From Rheinheimera lutimaris (GTDB lineage: Bacteria; Pseudomonadota; Gammaproteobacteria; Enterobacterales; Alteromonadaceae): 64,000 bases of DNA. Of the stretch, positions 9,236 through 18,808 are shown one piece after another (the first letter of the stretch is position 1; every line of letters begins with the position of its first letter). The notes under the pieces are model-generated. The model did not search any database and was not told the origin of the DNA. It saw only the letters and a list, made by a program, of their open reading frames with translations. The stretch is from the NCBI RefSeq assembly GCF_013283795.1, contig NZ_JABSOD010000002.1, positions 1-64,000 on the forward strand, read 5' to 3'. The translations under genes were made by a program, and so were the position numbers.

Positions 9236-10152
9236 TAGCCGGTTCCTTTGGTGTTCAGTTTACGCCGCGTTTTATGGCTGGCTACTTTTTGTTCCAAAAA
9301 GGCAATGCTCAGACTGGCAATATCTTTGCCGGTTGCCGCTTCTATGCCCTCGAGCCCGGGCGAGCTGTTTACTTCCATTACCACGGGGCCATGGTTAGAG
9401 CGCAGTAAATCAACCCCGGCCACATTTAACCCCATGGTTTTGGCTGCCCGAATGGCAGTGCTGCGCTCTTCTTTACTCAGCCGCACGACAGAGGCCGAGC
9501 CGCCGCGGTGCAGGTTAGAACGAAATTCACCGGCTTTGGCCTGGCGTTTCATCGCAGCTACCACTTTGTTACCCACCACAAAACAGCGAATATCGGCGCC
9601 GTTGGCTTCACGGATATATTCCTGTACCAGAATATTCGCATTTAAACCCATAAAGGCTTCAATCACGCTTTCGGCAGCGGTGCGGGTTTCAGCTAACACT
9701 ACGCCGATGCCCTGGGTGCCTTCAAGTAACTTGATTACCAGCGGTGCGCCGCCAACCATGTCAATTAAATCGGGGATATCACCCGGTTTGTCGGCAAAGC
9801 CGGTTACCGGCAAACCTATGCCCTGGCGTGCCAGCAATTGTAAACTACGCAGTTTGTCCCGGGCCCGGCTGATAGCGACTGATTCATTTAAGCTGTACAC
9901 ACCCATCATTTCAAACTGACGCAGCACCGCCGTGCCATAAAACGTAATAGAAGCACCGATACGCGGTATTACTGCATCAAACCCGGTCAGCACTTCACCT
10001 TTGTGGTGAATAGAAGAATTGCTGCGGTTGACATTCATATAGCAGGCCAGCGGATCAATAACCTGTACCTCATGGCCCAGAGCTGTTGCGGCTTCCACCA
10101 AACGTTTGGTGGAATACAATTCTGCGTTGCGCGATAAAATCGCAATTTTCAT
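9235..10152 (-). CDS. rimK: RimK, ribosomal protein S6--L-glutamate ligase
   Basis: RimK is an ATP-grasp ligase that adds glutamates to the C terminus of ribosomal protein S6. The 305-residue sequence follows E. coli RimK almost end to end: MKIAILSR start, [77 protein letters not shown], and the metal-binding [14 protein letters not shown]. It is the first gene of a two-gene operon with the zinc hydrolase, overlapping it by one base. It differs from the Pseudomonas rimABK layout because no retropepsin-like rimB is present. Confidence 0.95.
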   Translation of the reverse strand: MKIAILSRNAELYSTKRLVEAATALGHEVQVIDPLACYMNVNRSNSSIHHKGEVLTGFDAVIPRIGASITFYGTAVLRQFEMMGVYSLNESVAISRARDKLRSLQLLARQGIGLPVTGFADKPGDIPDLIDMVGGAPLVIKLLEGTQGIGVVLAETRTAAESVIEAFMGLNANILVQEYIREANGADIRCFVVGNKVVAAMKRQAKAGEFRSNLHRGGSASVVRLSKEERSTAIRAAKTMGLNVAGVDLLRSNHGPVVMEVNSSPGLEGIEAATGKDIASLSIAFLEQKVASHKTRRKLNTKGTG

Positions 10153-10283
10153 GCGCTCTCCGATAAGCGGTGATTTCAGCCGCTATTGTAAAAGTGTCTG
10201 CGCCTGAAGGCAGCAACAATACTGCTGTTTAAACTAAATAATTCTGTTGCTTTTCCATGGCTGTACAGCTGTTGCCGGCCTGT

Positions 10284-11633
10284 CTAGGCCAGCAAAAATA
10301 GCGAGCCCAGGCCGAGAAAGGCAAAAAAACCGATCACATCGGTAACGGTGGTTAGGATCACCGAGCCGGATAAGGCAGGGTCGATGTCCAGTTTTTCCAG
10401 CCAAATCGGGATCAGTACCCCGGATAAGGCTGCCACCACAATATTAATCACTATTGCCATGCCGATAATGCCGCCGATAATCCAGTCGTCAAACCAAAAA
10501 TAAGTAATAACGGCGATGACCAGTGCCCACAGCACGCCGTTAATGGCACCGACGCCCAGCTCTTTGCGCAGCAGCGTCATATAGGTTTTCGGTGTGATTT
10601 GCTCCAGCGCCAGGCCGCGGATCATCAGCGTTAAGGTTTGGCTGCCGGCAATACCGCCCATGCTGGCGACTATCGGCATTAACACGGCCAGCGCTACGAC
10701 TTGTTGCAGCGTAGCCTCAAACAGGCCAATGGTCCAGGCGGCGAGAAATGCAGTTAACAGGTTGATACCCAGCCACAGCGCCCGGCGTTTGGCACTGTTA
10801 AATACCGGCGCGAATAAGTCTTCCTCTTCGTCTAAACCGGCGGTATGCATAAATTGGCTTTCCAGGCTGCGGCGCACGTTTTCCAGCGCCTCACCAATCG
10901 ATAAACGGCCCAGTAGCTTGCCTTCGGCATCAGTTACCGCCAGTGCGGTGTAGCCGGAGCGCGACACAATGTCTGAGCCCTGGTCCAGCTCCATCGCGCC
11001 TTCTACCACGGGGGCATCATCATCGATAAAGGTTTCTACCGGTAAATGGCTACCCAGACCCAGCAGTTGGGTTGCATGCACCAGGCCGACATAACGGCCG
11101 GTGCGGTCTACCACAAACAAGGCATCATGATACTCCGCATCTTCTGCAAGTTGACGAAACAGACGGATAGCGTCGCGTACCTTAGCATTCTTGTTAATAA
11201 TCAACATATCATGGTCAGCGTAACGGCCACATTGGTCTTCGTCATAGGCCAGGGCGGTATCCAACCAACGGCGCTGGCTTTCATCCAGCCGTGAACAGGC
11301 GTAGTCGTAGATGCGCTGTGGTAATTCGTCCAGCAGCTCAATCAGATCATCAACTTCCATGCCTTCAACCAGACTGCGCAGTTGCTGTTCGTCCAGTTGT
11401 TTAAAGATGTTTTCCCGCGCGTCCGAGCGCATATAGGTTAGCGCGGCGACCTGATCTTCCGGATGCAGGCCCAGCCAGGTGCTTACCCGTTGTTCAACCG
11501 GCATTGCCTCCAGTGCTATGGCAATTTCTTCCGGTTCCAGTTGGCTTAGTTTGTCGCTCAGTTGTTCAGCTTCATTTTCATCAAAGCTGTCGCGAACAAT
11601 TTCTTCAATATCCAAAGCCTGGTTTTCAGCCAT
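10284..11633 (-). CDS. mgtE: MgtE-family magnesium transporter
   Basis: This 449-residue Mg2+ channel has an N-terminal superhelical domain (about 1-130, IAIALEAMPVEQR), paired CBS domains (about 130-255) and five C-terminal membrane helices. The helices include the conserved PIVASMGGIAGSQTLTLMIRGLALEQI and the pore helix with DPALSGSVILTTVTDVIGFFAFL. In this family the N and CBS domains close the pore when cytosolic Mg2+ is high. A TTG lies at 11639, but the ATG at 11633 has an AGGGAG ribosome site at the right distance. It follows corA in the same direction with a 30-bp gap. Confidence 0.93.
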   Translation of the reverse strand: MAENQALDIEEIVRDSFDENEAEQLSDKLSQLEPEEIAIALEAMPVEQRVSTWLGLHPEDQVAALTYMRSDARENIFKQLDEQQLRSLVEGMEVDDLIELLDELPQRIYDYACSRLDESQRRWLDTALAYDEDQCGRYADHDMLIINKNAKVRDAIRLFRQLAEDAEYHDALFVVDRTGRYVGLVHATQLLGLGSHLPVETFIDDDAPVVEGAMELDQGSDIVSRSGYTALAVTDAEGKLLGRLSIGEALENVRRSLESQFMHTAGLDEEEDLFAPVFNSAKRRALWLGINLLTAFLAAWTIGLFEATLQQVVALAVLMPIVASMGGIAGSQTLTLMIRGLALEQITPKTYMTLLRKELGVGAINGVLWALVIAVITYFWFDDWIIGGIIGMAIVINIVVAALSGVLIPIWLEKLDIDPALSGSVILTTVTDVIGFFAFLGLGSLFLLA

Positions 11634-11663
11634 ATACAACTCCCTGGTCCGTGCTGATGGCAG

Positions 11664-12638
11664 TTACCACCAGCCGCGTATTTTAAACCAAATCAGCCCG
11701 CCAATGCCGCCTAACGCCATTGCAATTAATACCATAAAATAGCCATTAGGCATTTGCAGCTCCGGCATGTAAATAAAGTTCATGCCGTAGATACCGGCAA
11801 CAAAGGTCAGCGGGATAAAAATGGTGCTGACAATAGTTAATACTTTCATGCGCTCGTTAATCTGATGCGATGTTGTCGATAAATAGCCTTCCACCAAATC
11901 GCTGAGCTGATCGTAATATAAATCGGTCATACTATGCAGTCGTTCAAACTTTTCGTAAAAATCGCGGATATCGGCTGTGCTGAAATGACGCAGCAGCGGG
12001 CTTTGTTCTTCATACATAGCGTCGGAAAAAATGTCTTTCTGATACGCAAGGTTACGATTAATTTTACGCAGCACCGAGCGGTAACGCATTATACGAGACA
12101 TATATTCGTCATTGCCGCGGTGTAGCATAACATCTTCCAACTCGCTCTGTTCATCCTCAAAGTTAATCAGTTTTTCCAGGTAACTGGCCGATACGGCCAA
12201 AATAAGTTGCTTTACCCAGTCGGCTATAGCGCCGGGTGTCCCGTTACTAAGCTGGGGCTCAAGTTGTTGCAATAAATGCGGGTTATGACAATGCATACGA
12301 CTTATTAGTATTTGTTTTGAATACAACAAGTTAACCTGGGCGCTGCCGCTGTATTCAGCAAAGTCGGCATCGGCATAGCCGCGCATAATAAGCAGGCTGA
12401 ATTCCGGTTGCGCTTCCAGTTTTGGCGGGTGACGCTGGCGGCTGAAATCTTCCGCCAGGGTTGGCGCGATAGCAAAATGTTGCAATACTTGTTGTATCTC
12501 TGCTGCGTTGGCGTCGTTCAGGTTAATCCACAGTCTGGCATCGGCCGGCAATACTGTTGTCACATGAGATGGTAGCTGTGTAGCGGTAGTTTGCTGCCAA
12601 CTGTTGGTTTCCGGTTCAAAATAGCTAAGTAAAATCAT
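11664..12638 (-). CDS. corA: CorA-family divalent cation channel
   Basis: This 324-residue protein has a large N-terminal cytosolic domain, long stalk helices and two C-terminal membrane helices. The signature YGMNF sits just after the first helix (IFIPLTFVAGIYGMNF). It conducts Mg2+ or possibly other divalent cations as a pentamer. ZntB-like zinc transport cannot be excluded, but the GMN motif with a following MPELQMPNG loop favours CorA. It is the promoter-proximal gene of a corA-mgtE operon. The ATG has a good GGAG site. The divergent region to the FTR1 gene is 180 bp. Confidence 0.88.
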   Translation of the reverse strand: MILLSYFEPETNSWQQTTATQLPSHVTTVLPADARLWINLNDANAAEIQQVLQHFAIAPTLAEDFSRQRHPPKLEAQPEFSLLIMRGYADADFAEYSGSAQVNLLYSKQILISRMHCHNPHLLQQLEPQLSNGTPGAIADWVKQLILAVSASYLEKLINFEDEQSELEDVMLHRGNDEYMSRIMRYRSVLRKINRNLAYQKDIFSDAMYEEQSPLLRHFSTADIRDFYEKFERLHSMTDLYYDQLSDLVEGYLSTTSHQINERMKVLTIVSTIFIPLTFVAGIYGMNFIYMPELQMPNGYFMVLIAMALGGIGGLIWFKIRGWW

Positions 12639-12778
12639 ACTGTTTCTCCAACTTCAGCTGGCTTTAACGCTTATGGTACAGCATACGCATAAAAGCCGGT
12701 TACGGGCAAATACGCCGGGAAGAGCATTTTTTACGTCGATTGAAGCAATAACATACGGGACCTGCAGTTAAAAATCGT

Positions 12779-12797
12779 TATAATGCGAATCATTCCT
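12779..12797. promoter_or_regulatory. Fur-box-like site overlapping a -10 (TATAAT)
   Basis: The 19-bp stretch TATAATGCGAATCATTCCT matches the Fur consensus GATAATGATAATCATTATC at 13 of 19 positions, including the AATCATT half. A perfect TATAAT -10 lies within it at 12779-12784, about 35 bp before the FTR1 start. No good -35 was seen. Iron repression of the downstream permease is therefore likely but inferred. Confidence 0.6.
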
Positions 12798-12818
12798 TTT
12801 TAAAGCTTGAGTTGTCGC

Positions 12819-14666
12819 ATGAAAAAGCTGTTGTTGTGTTTATTACTGGTTGCGTTACCCGGACAGGCATCTGATTCTTTAATTCAATTAATTGAATATA
12901 TTGGCGCAGATTATAAAGAAGCGGTGCAGCAGGGCAAAGTAGTTAATGCTGCAGAGTTTGCTGAGATGCAGGAGTTTGCCGGCCTTATTCCGGCGCAACT
13001 ACCCGCCGGGCATGCAGAGCTGCAGCAGCAGGCTGCACAGTTACAGCAAATGGTGGCAACACACGCAGATGAGGCACAAATTCAGCAGCTGACAGCCGCT
13101 ATGCGTAAAGCGGTGATTGCAGCAATGCCGGCAGTATCGCTACCGCAACAGGTGCCGGACCATGCCCGCGGTAAAGCGCTGTATCAGCAAAACTGCGCAG
13201 TTTGCCACGGCAGTAGCGGCGCCGGCGATGGCCCTGCCGGCAGTGCACTGGACCCTGCACCAACCAATTTTCAGGAAACCGCGCGCTACAACGCCCGCAG
13301 TTTGTTTGGCTTATTTAATACCATTAGCCTGGGTGTGGCTGACACCGGTATGGCGTCTTTTGCCCATTTGGATGCTCAAAGCCGTTGGGATTTAGCCTTC
13401 TATGTTGGTGCCATCGCCGCAGAGGATACCGATGTCAGCGCGCTGGCACCGGCACTGATAACGCAATCGGCTATCAGTGGTTTGCTTACGGCGACACCAA
13501 ACGATATGCAGCTTGCTGCCGGTGAGCAGGGCGCCGCGCAGATGGCATTGTTTCGCCGTGAACCGGCGCAGTTTTTTCATGCCAAACAGCTGTCGCCACT
13601 GGCTATTGCGCAGCAACAGCTGCAACTGGTACAGCAACAGGTACAACAACAGCAGTATGCTCAGGCATACAACCATGCGGTCGCAGCTTATCTGGATGGT
13701 TTTGAGCTGATAGAGAACAACCTGGCAGCAGTAGACGGAGCATTAAAAGACCAGATTGAACAACGGATGTTGCAGTTACGCCAGTTGATAAAGCAGCAAG
13801 CTGATCCTGTCGGGTTAGAAGCCGAGATCAACACTATACAACAGCTGTTGCAGCAGGCGCAGCAAGCACTGGATAGTACCGAACTGGCCGGTGTTAACGT
13901 ATTTTTACTGGCGCTACTTATCTTATTGCGCGAAGGCCTGGAGGCACTGTTAGTTGTGGCCGCCATTTACAGCGTAGCGGTAAAAACGGAGCAGCCACAA
14001 TTAAAACGCTCTGTGCATTATGGTTGGATAGCGGCATTGGCATTAGGCGCATTAACCTGGGTACTGGCCAGCTTTGTTATTACCATTTCCGGCGCCTCGC
14101 GCGAGCTGACCGAAGGTTACACGGCGTTAATTGCTGCCGCCATGCTGTTTTACATGGGCTTTTGGATGCACAGCAAAACCTCCGCTGCACAGTGGCAGCA
14201 GTTTATCAGCCGTCAGGTAAGTAAAGCCATGACATCAGGTGCCTACTTTGGCCTGGCGTTGGTGGTGTTTTTGGCGGTATACCGCGAAGTATTTGAAACC
14301 ATCTTGTTTTATCAATCGCTGTGGTTGCAGGGCGGTAACGCACATCAATTTGCCTTTGCCGCTGGCATTGCAGCAGCATTGCTTGCTTTGCTGGTGATCG
14401 GAGTCGCGTTGTTTAAATTTGCGCTTAAACTGCCGCTGAAAACCTTTTTTGGCAGCACAGCACTGCTGATGATAGTGCTGGCGATGGTAATGGTCGGCAA
14501 AGGTGTAATGGCACTGCAGGAAGCCGGCATTATGGCGGTAAGCCAATTGCAGTTGCCGACAGTCAGTTGGTTAGGTATTTATCCGACCATACAGGGCATT
14601 ACCGCACAGCTGTTAGTGCTTGCTCTGGCATTGGTATTGCTTTGGCGTAGCAAACAACAGCAGTAG
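12819..14666 (+). CDS. Cytochrome c-FTR1 iron permease fusion
   Basis: This 615-residue protein starts with a signal peptide (MKKLLLCLLLVALPGQA). A helical periplasmic part follows, then a c-type cytochrome domain with heme motif CAVCH at residues 126-130 and a distal Met (GMASF). The C-terminal half is an FTR1-type membrane permease with the paired iron motifs REGLE (371-375) and REVFE (489-493). The heme domain presumably handles iron redox state before uptake, replacing the copper oxidase of fungal FTR1 or EfeB/EfeO. The preferred start is the ATG; a TTG at 12807 would add four residues before the signal peptide. A Fur-box-like site lies upstream. Gln-rich segments occur near residues 260-350. 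Confidence 0.9.
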   Translation: MKKLLLCLLLVALPGQASDSLIQLIEYIGADYKEAVQQGKVVNAAEFAEMQEFAGLIPAQLPAGHAELQQQAAQLQQMVATHADEAQIQQLTAAMRKAVIAAMPAVSLPQQVPDHARGKALYQQNCAVCHGSSGAGDGPAGSALDPAPTNFQETARYNARSLFGLFNTISLGVADTGMASFAHLDAQSRWDLAFYVGAIAAEDTDVSALAPALITQSAISGLLTATPNDMQLAAGEQGAAQMALFRREPAQFFHAKQLSPLAIAQQQLQLVQQQVQQQQYAQAYNHAVAAYLDGFELIENNLAAVDGALKDQIEQRMLQLRQLIKQQADPVGLEAEINTIQQLLQQAQQALDSTELAGVNVFLLALLILLREGLEALLVVAAIYSVAVKTEQPQLKRSVHYGWIAALALGALTWVLASFVITISGASRELTEGYTALIAAAMLFYMGFWMHSKTSAAQWQQFISRQVSKAMTSGAYFGLALVVFLAVYREVFETILFYQSLWLQGGNAHQFAFAAGIAAALLALLVIGVALFKFALKLPLKTFFGSTALLMIVLAMVMVGKGVMALQEAGIMAVSQLQLPTVSWLGIYPTIQGITAQLLVLALALVLLWRSKQQQ

Positions 14667-14761
14667 TTGCACAACGTAGATTTTTTAAGGTAAAGCATTT
14701 TATTTACATGTAATTAACGGGCATAATGCGGCGCTTTATAGTTTAGATACAAGGAACAACC

Positions 14762-17020
14762 ATGAAGTATCTGGTTAGTGCCGCAATATGTTGTTGGCTA
14801 TCGGCCTGCTCTTTTGTCGATGCGGACGTCGAATTCAATCCTGACCAAGGCGAAGAGCGGCGTTATCAGGTATACAGCAGCGCAAGTATGACACTGGATA
14901 CCGGTCGGCGCACGGAAACCCTTAACACCACATCGCATCAGTTATTGCGCTACAAGGTAATTGAAACCGGCAACAACAGCCGGTTTCAAGTGCATGTTGA
15001 TTATCTGCAGATGCGCGATGGTCAGGGCAGCGGCGTCAGCAGCACCGCCCCGGCTGCACGCAACCCCCAAATGCGTGCTATTTTTTCACAAGGTTTTGAA
15101 TTTAATGCCAATTTGCGCAGTGGTAGCGTAACCGGCTTTAGTGCGCTGAATAAGCCGGTGTGGCAGGCTTTGCTGGCTGAACGTGGTGCTGAACTGGAGC
15201 AGGAAATGAAAAAACTGTTCAGTTCATCGGCTTTTCTCAGCAAAATTCCGGCGAAATCCGGCGCCATAGTGCAACTACCGGCGTATCAGGGCCGGGCCGA
15301 CGCAACGCTTACTGTGCTGCAGCTCACAGACACACATCTGCTGGCTAAAGTAGAAAGTGAGCAGGCTGACGGCAAATTTTATGGCCATATGCTGCTGGAG
15401 CGTAAGCGCGGCTGGTTAGTGCGGCTGGCACTGATCGCCGAAGCACCGTTTGAGCGCTACGGTTATAACGGCACTGTGCGTAGCAATGTGGTGATGCTGG
15501 AGCAACAGCCACAAACAGCAGATCTTAGCCAGCGCTTTAACTTTGAGCATGATTTTCCGGCCTTTGAATATGAAACACTACCGGTTTTAGCGTTAGATGA
15601 CGTCAATAAGGCCTTGTCGCAACAGACGGTATTTCCGTTTGATGCCGGTTATTTTCAGCAACAGGACCATCAGTTACATCTGGTATATCAGCACGATTTT
15701 ACTGAACCGGTTGCTGCTGGGGAGCTTCGCTTAAGCAACATTATTGCCCGTAATGCTGAGGGTATTGCGCTGCCGTTGCAGTTGGGCGCTATGGGCAGTT
15801 ACAGCTACCCTGAGCAGGATGGTTTATATAAATCTGTGCGACAAAACCTGCTGCTGGGCTGGAATGCACCGGATGAATTGTTGCAGCAGGTTACGCAGTT
15901 TACTGCTACCGCTGAATATAGCGCCGCCAAGTTGGTGCCGCTTAGCCTGACGCCGGATCCAGCCAAAACGGTGACAGCACAGTATGAAGATTTACAGCTG
16001 GAATTATCTCCGGTGCCGGGCGATCCGCTCAGTTACCGCCTGGTCAGCCGCGGCAGTGATAAGCACTGGCTGCTACAGCGTTATGACGGTGCCGAAGGTG
16101 CCACCGTGCAGTTTGCCCGGCCACAGCTTGCCGCACAGCAGAGTGCGGCGCCAGATTGGCTCAGCACGCAAGAGCAAACTATGCTGGCGCTGGCATCTTC
16201 AACACATCACGAGCGCATCGTGCTGTTTACTTTTAAACAGCTGCCACCGGCGCTGACGCTGTATGTTAATGCCGTGTCTGACGATAGCGTGTTTAGCAAA
16301 GAGATTACCTTTTGGCCGGTTGCTCAATACGAGCAAAATGCGGCTTATCCGCCGGCGCATGAGCAGCTGTTGTATAACGAAGACAACTATGACGGTTTTT
16401 ATGATGAGTTTAAAGACACCGCGCCGGCGCAGCCCGATCCGGCTTTGCTTGAGCCGCAAATAGTTAACCGTTACGGCTTAAGCCTGCAGCTCAGTGCAGA
16501 GCAAGCTGCCGTCTGTGCAGTAAACATTAGTGAGGCACCAAAGGTAAACGGCCATAGCCTGAAGTGGACCCGGCTTAAAAGCAGCAACAACCTCAGCGGT
16601 TCGCCGGATAAACATGCCCGCTATCAATTGACTACGGCCGATGGCATCCGGCGCAACTTTTACGATATCAAGGTAAGCAGCAGCTTAAACTGCACTGGCA
16701 CACCACAATGGCAAGCCGTTGATTACCAACCGCAGCAAAGCTGGCTGATCGATATCAACCAGTTGCCGGGGGTCGATACTGAGCAAAGCGTGGCAGAATT
16801 TATGCAACGTTACCGCTTTTTAAATGCAAAGGGCCTGGCGTTAGCACCTTTAGTGTTGCCACACCAGATTGATGATTTTTATCAGCAACCGTTGCAGCAG
16901 ATATTACACAACGGGCGTTGGTTTGCTGTGTGGGGCCGCAGCCAGGCTATTGAGCAGCTTAGCGTAAGCGGTGAGCCGGTTAGTAAGCAATGGCACAGCC
17001 ATTTTCCGGCTTTACCTTAA
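14762..17020 (+). CDS. Large lipoprotein of unknown function, 752 aa
   Basis: An N-terminal lipobox, LSAC, with the Cys at residue 16 marks a lipoprotein; Ser follows Cys, so outer-membrane sorting is likely. I recognise no known domain. The mature protein looks beta-rich. An early section (about 20-230) resembles periplasmic beta-barrel-like lipoproteins (RRYQVYSSASMTLDTG). A middle part has repeated ELS/TAEY-type strands, and an acidic, Tyr-rich segment lies near residue 540 (YNEDNYDGFYDEF). A good AAGGA ribosome site precedes the ATG. The stop is 10 bp from the next gene, a MORN-repeat protein, so the two probably work together. Function unknown. Confidence 0.7.
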   Translation: MKYLVSAAICCWLSACSFVDADVEFNPDQGEERRYQVYSSASMTLDTGRRTETLNTTSHQLLRYKVIETGNNSRFQVHVDYLQMRDGQGSGVSSTAPAARNPQMRAIFSQGFEFNANLRSGSVTGFSALNKPVWQALLAERGAELEQEMKKLFSSSAFLSKIPAKSGAIVQLPAYQGRADATLTVLQLTDTHLLAKVESEQADGKFYGHMLLERKRGWLVRLALIAEAPFERYGYNGTVRSNVVMLEQQPQTADLSQRFNFEHDFPAFEYETLPVLALDDVNKALSQQTVFPFDAGYFQQQDHQLHLVYQHDFTEPVAAGELRLSNIIARNAEGIALPLQLGAMGSYSYPEQDGLYKSVRQNLLLGWNAPDELLQQVTQFTATAEYSAAKLVPLSLTPDPAKTVTAQYEDLQLELSPVPGDPLSYRLVSRGSDKHWLLQRYDGAEGATVQFARPQLAAQQSAAPDWLSTQEQTMLALASSTHHERIVLFTFKQLPPALTLYVNAVSDDSVFSKEITFWPVAQYEQNAAYPPAHEQLLYNEDNYDGFYDEFKDTAPAQPDPALLEPQIVNRYGLSLQLSAEQAAVCAVNISEAPKVNGHSLKWTRLKSSNNLSGSPDKHARYQLTTADGIRRNFYDIKVSSSLNCTGTPQWQAVDYQPQQSWLIDINQLPGVDTEQSVAEFMQRYRFLNAKGLALAPLVLPHQIDDFYQQPLQQILHNGRWFAVWGRSQAIEQLSVSGEPVSKQWHSHFPALP

Positions 17021-17030
17021 GGAGCGCTTG

Positions 17031-18752
17031 ATGAAAGCCATTTTACAGCTCTGTGCGCCGCTGCTGATGCTTAGCTTATCGTTTAAGCTGGCGGCAGAGC
17101 GCATCTTACTTGATCAACAGTGGCAGCCTTCTGATATGCCGGGCGAAGTCATGTATTACATTAACCAGCCGCCGGCAGAGCAAAACGGCGTTTGGCCACT
17201 GCAAGTGTTTCACCTGTCAACCGACAAGCCATTGTTTATCGGCAGTTTAAATGGTCCTGATTTAAACGGGCATGATATTGTCGGCGATTTTGAATTTTTC
17301 TATGACAATGGTCAGTTGTCGCGCAAGGGCAGCAGCGATGCCAAGGCTAATTATCAGGGACTGCACCGCCATTATTGGCCGGACGGTACACTAAAAGGCG
17401 AATATCAGTACCAAAACGGCCGGTTAAACGGTGAGCAGAAAAGCTATTATCAAAACGGCCAACTGCAGCGCCATCAGCAATGGCGAAACGGCAGCGAGTT
17501 TGGCTTGGCAGAAAGCTTCCATGCAGACGGTCAGTTGGCATCACGCCGAACCTATGGTGCTGATGGTATAGAAGGGCTGTATGAAACCTTCCATGACAAT
17601 GGCAAGCCGGAGCAGAAAGTTAACATGCTGGCCGGTAAATATCAGGGCGAACGGTTGTATTGGGCTAAAGACGGCTGGCTGTTCAGTCAGGAATATTATG
17701 TTGATGGTAACAAGCATGGTGAACAGCGCACTTACCAGGCAAAGGGCATTTTACGTGCAGTGGAAAATTATCAGCATGGCAAACAAGTAGGGTTGCAGCA
17801 GCATTTTAATGGCCCCGGGCTATTAGCTGAAGAGCAGCAGTATGATAACGATGGCCGTGAGATACAGCGCATTAAATATGACAACAAGGGTAAGGTAACA
17901 GTACAAGTTGATACGCAGTACAAGGTTGGCGGCGAGCTTATCACAGAGCAGCACTTTAATGATGCACAGCAACTAAGTTACAAATATCAGCGTGACAACA
18001 GCCGTGACTGGAGCCTGCGTGAACGGTTTAATGATGCCGGTGAACTTACCGGACGTGAAGAGCTGATAAAGTATCAGAACCAGGGGCTATATATTGGCCC
18101 TGGCTGGGGTGATGCAACCAAACGGCTAAACTATGTTGACGGTAAAATGCATGGCCCTTATCGTGAAGAGTCAGAAGATGGCAGCAGCATAGTCAGCGGC
18201 CAATACCGGCAGGGCATTAAAGTAGGAAAATGGGTGTCAAAAACCGCGGATCTAACCCTGACAGAACAATTTAACCAGCAGGGGCAACAAGAGGGCGCAC
18301 AAACAGAAGTGGCCGCTGACGGTACGGTAATAAAGCAAGAGTACTACAAAAACGCTAAGTTGCACGGCGATTATCTACAGCGTGGTTATGATGGTCAGTT
18401 GCAGGCCAAAGGCCGCTATATCGACGGCCGGCGCGAAGGAGCCTGGCAGCTGCAAGATGCCGATAGCCAGTACCGTGCAGAATACAAACTGTGGCGGGGC
18501 AATTATAAAGCCGGACACCAGGTGGGGCATTGGCAGGCATTTTCTGCCAACGGCCACTTACTGGGGCTGGCGCAATATGATGATAAAGGCCGGTTGCAGG
18601 GCAAAAGCTACAGCTTTCACGAAGATGGCAGCCTGATAGAAAGTGACGAGTATCTTGATAACGTGCGCCATGGCCGCTCAGTGTATTACCAACAAGGCGA
18701 GCCGGTTTCGGTTTACCGCTATTTGCATGGCAGCCTTGTTCCGGCAGAATAA
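17031..18752 (+). CDS. Exported MORN/YwqK-type repeat protein
   Basis: This 573-residue protein has a signal peptide (MKAILQLCAPLLMLSLSFKLAA) and no lipobox. From about residue 80 to the end it is a chain of degenerate 20-25-residue repeats of the type YYQNGQL...GxxxGEQRTY, as in MORN_2/YwqK antitoxin-like proteins. At least fifteen copies are readable. Such repeats form elongated beta-sheet arrays that bind partners; enzyme activity is not expected. The annotation 'antitoxin' attached to this family is not informative here. The ATG at 17031 follows GGAG at 17021 and leaves 10 bp from the lipoprotein stop, so co-expression is likely. Confidence 0.8.
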   Translation: MKAILQLCAPLLMLSLSFKLAAERILLDQQWQPSDMPGEVMYYINQPPAEQNGVWPLQVFHLSTDKPLFIGSLNGPDLNGHDIVGDFEFFYDNGQLSRKGSSDAKANYQGLHRHYWPDGTLKGEYQYQNGRLNGEQKSYYQNGQLQRHQQWRNGSEFGLAESFHADGQLASRRTYGADGIEGLYETFHDNGKPEQKVNMLAGKYQGERLYWAKDGWLFSQEYYVDGNKHGEQRTYQAKGILRAVENYQHGKQVGLQQHFNGPGLLAEEQQYDNDGREIQRIKYDNKGKVTVQVDTQYKVGGELITEQHFNDAQQLSYKYQRDNSRDWSLRERFNDAGELTGREELIKYQNQGLYIGPGWGDATKRLNYVDGKMHGPYREESEDGSSIVSGQYRQGIKVGKWVSKTADLTLTEQFNQQGQQEGAQTEVAADGTVIKQEYYKNAKLHGDYLQRGYDGQLQAKGRYIDGRREGAWQLQDADSQYRAEYKLWRGNYKAGHQVGHWQAFSANGHLLGLAQYDDKGRLQGKSYSFHEDGSLIESDEYLDNVRHGRSVYYQQGEPVSVYRYLHGSLVPAE

Positions 18753-18808
18753 ACCCTTTTTGTAATGTCGGTGTTATTACCCGTCGGTAAGTTGTAAAGG
18801 AGTAACAC

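Noticed and set aside
12807-12818. TTG start for the FTR1 gene
   Set aside because: The ATG at 12819 directly begins a normal signal peptide.
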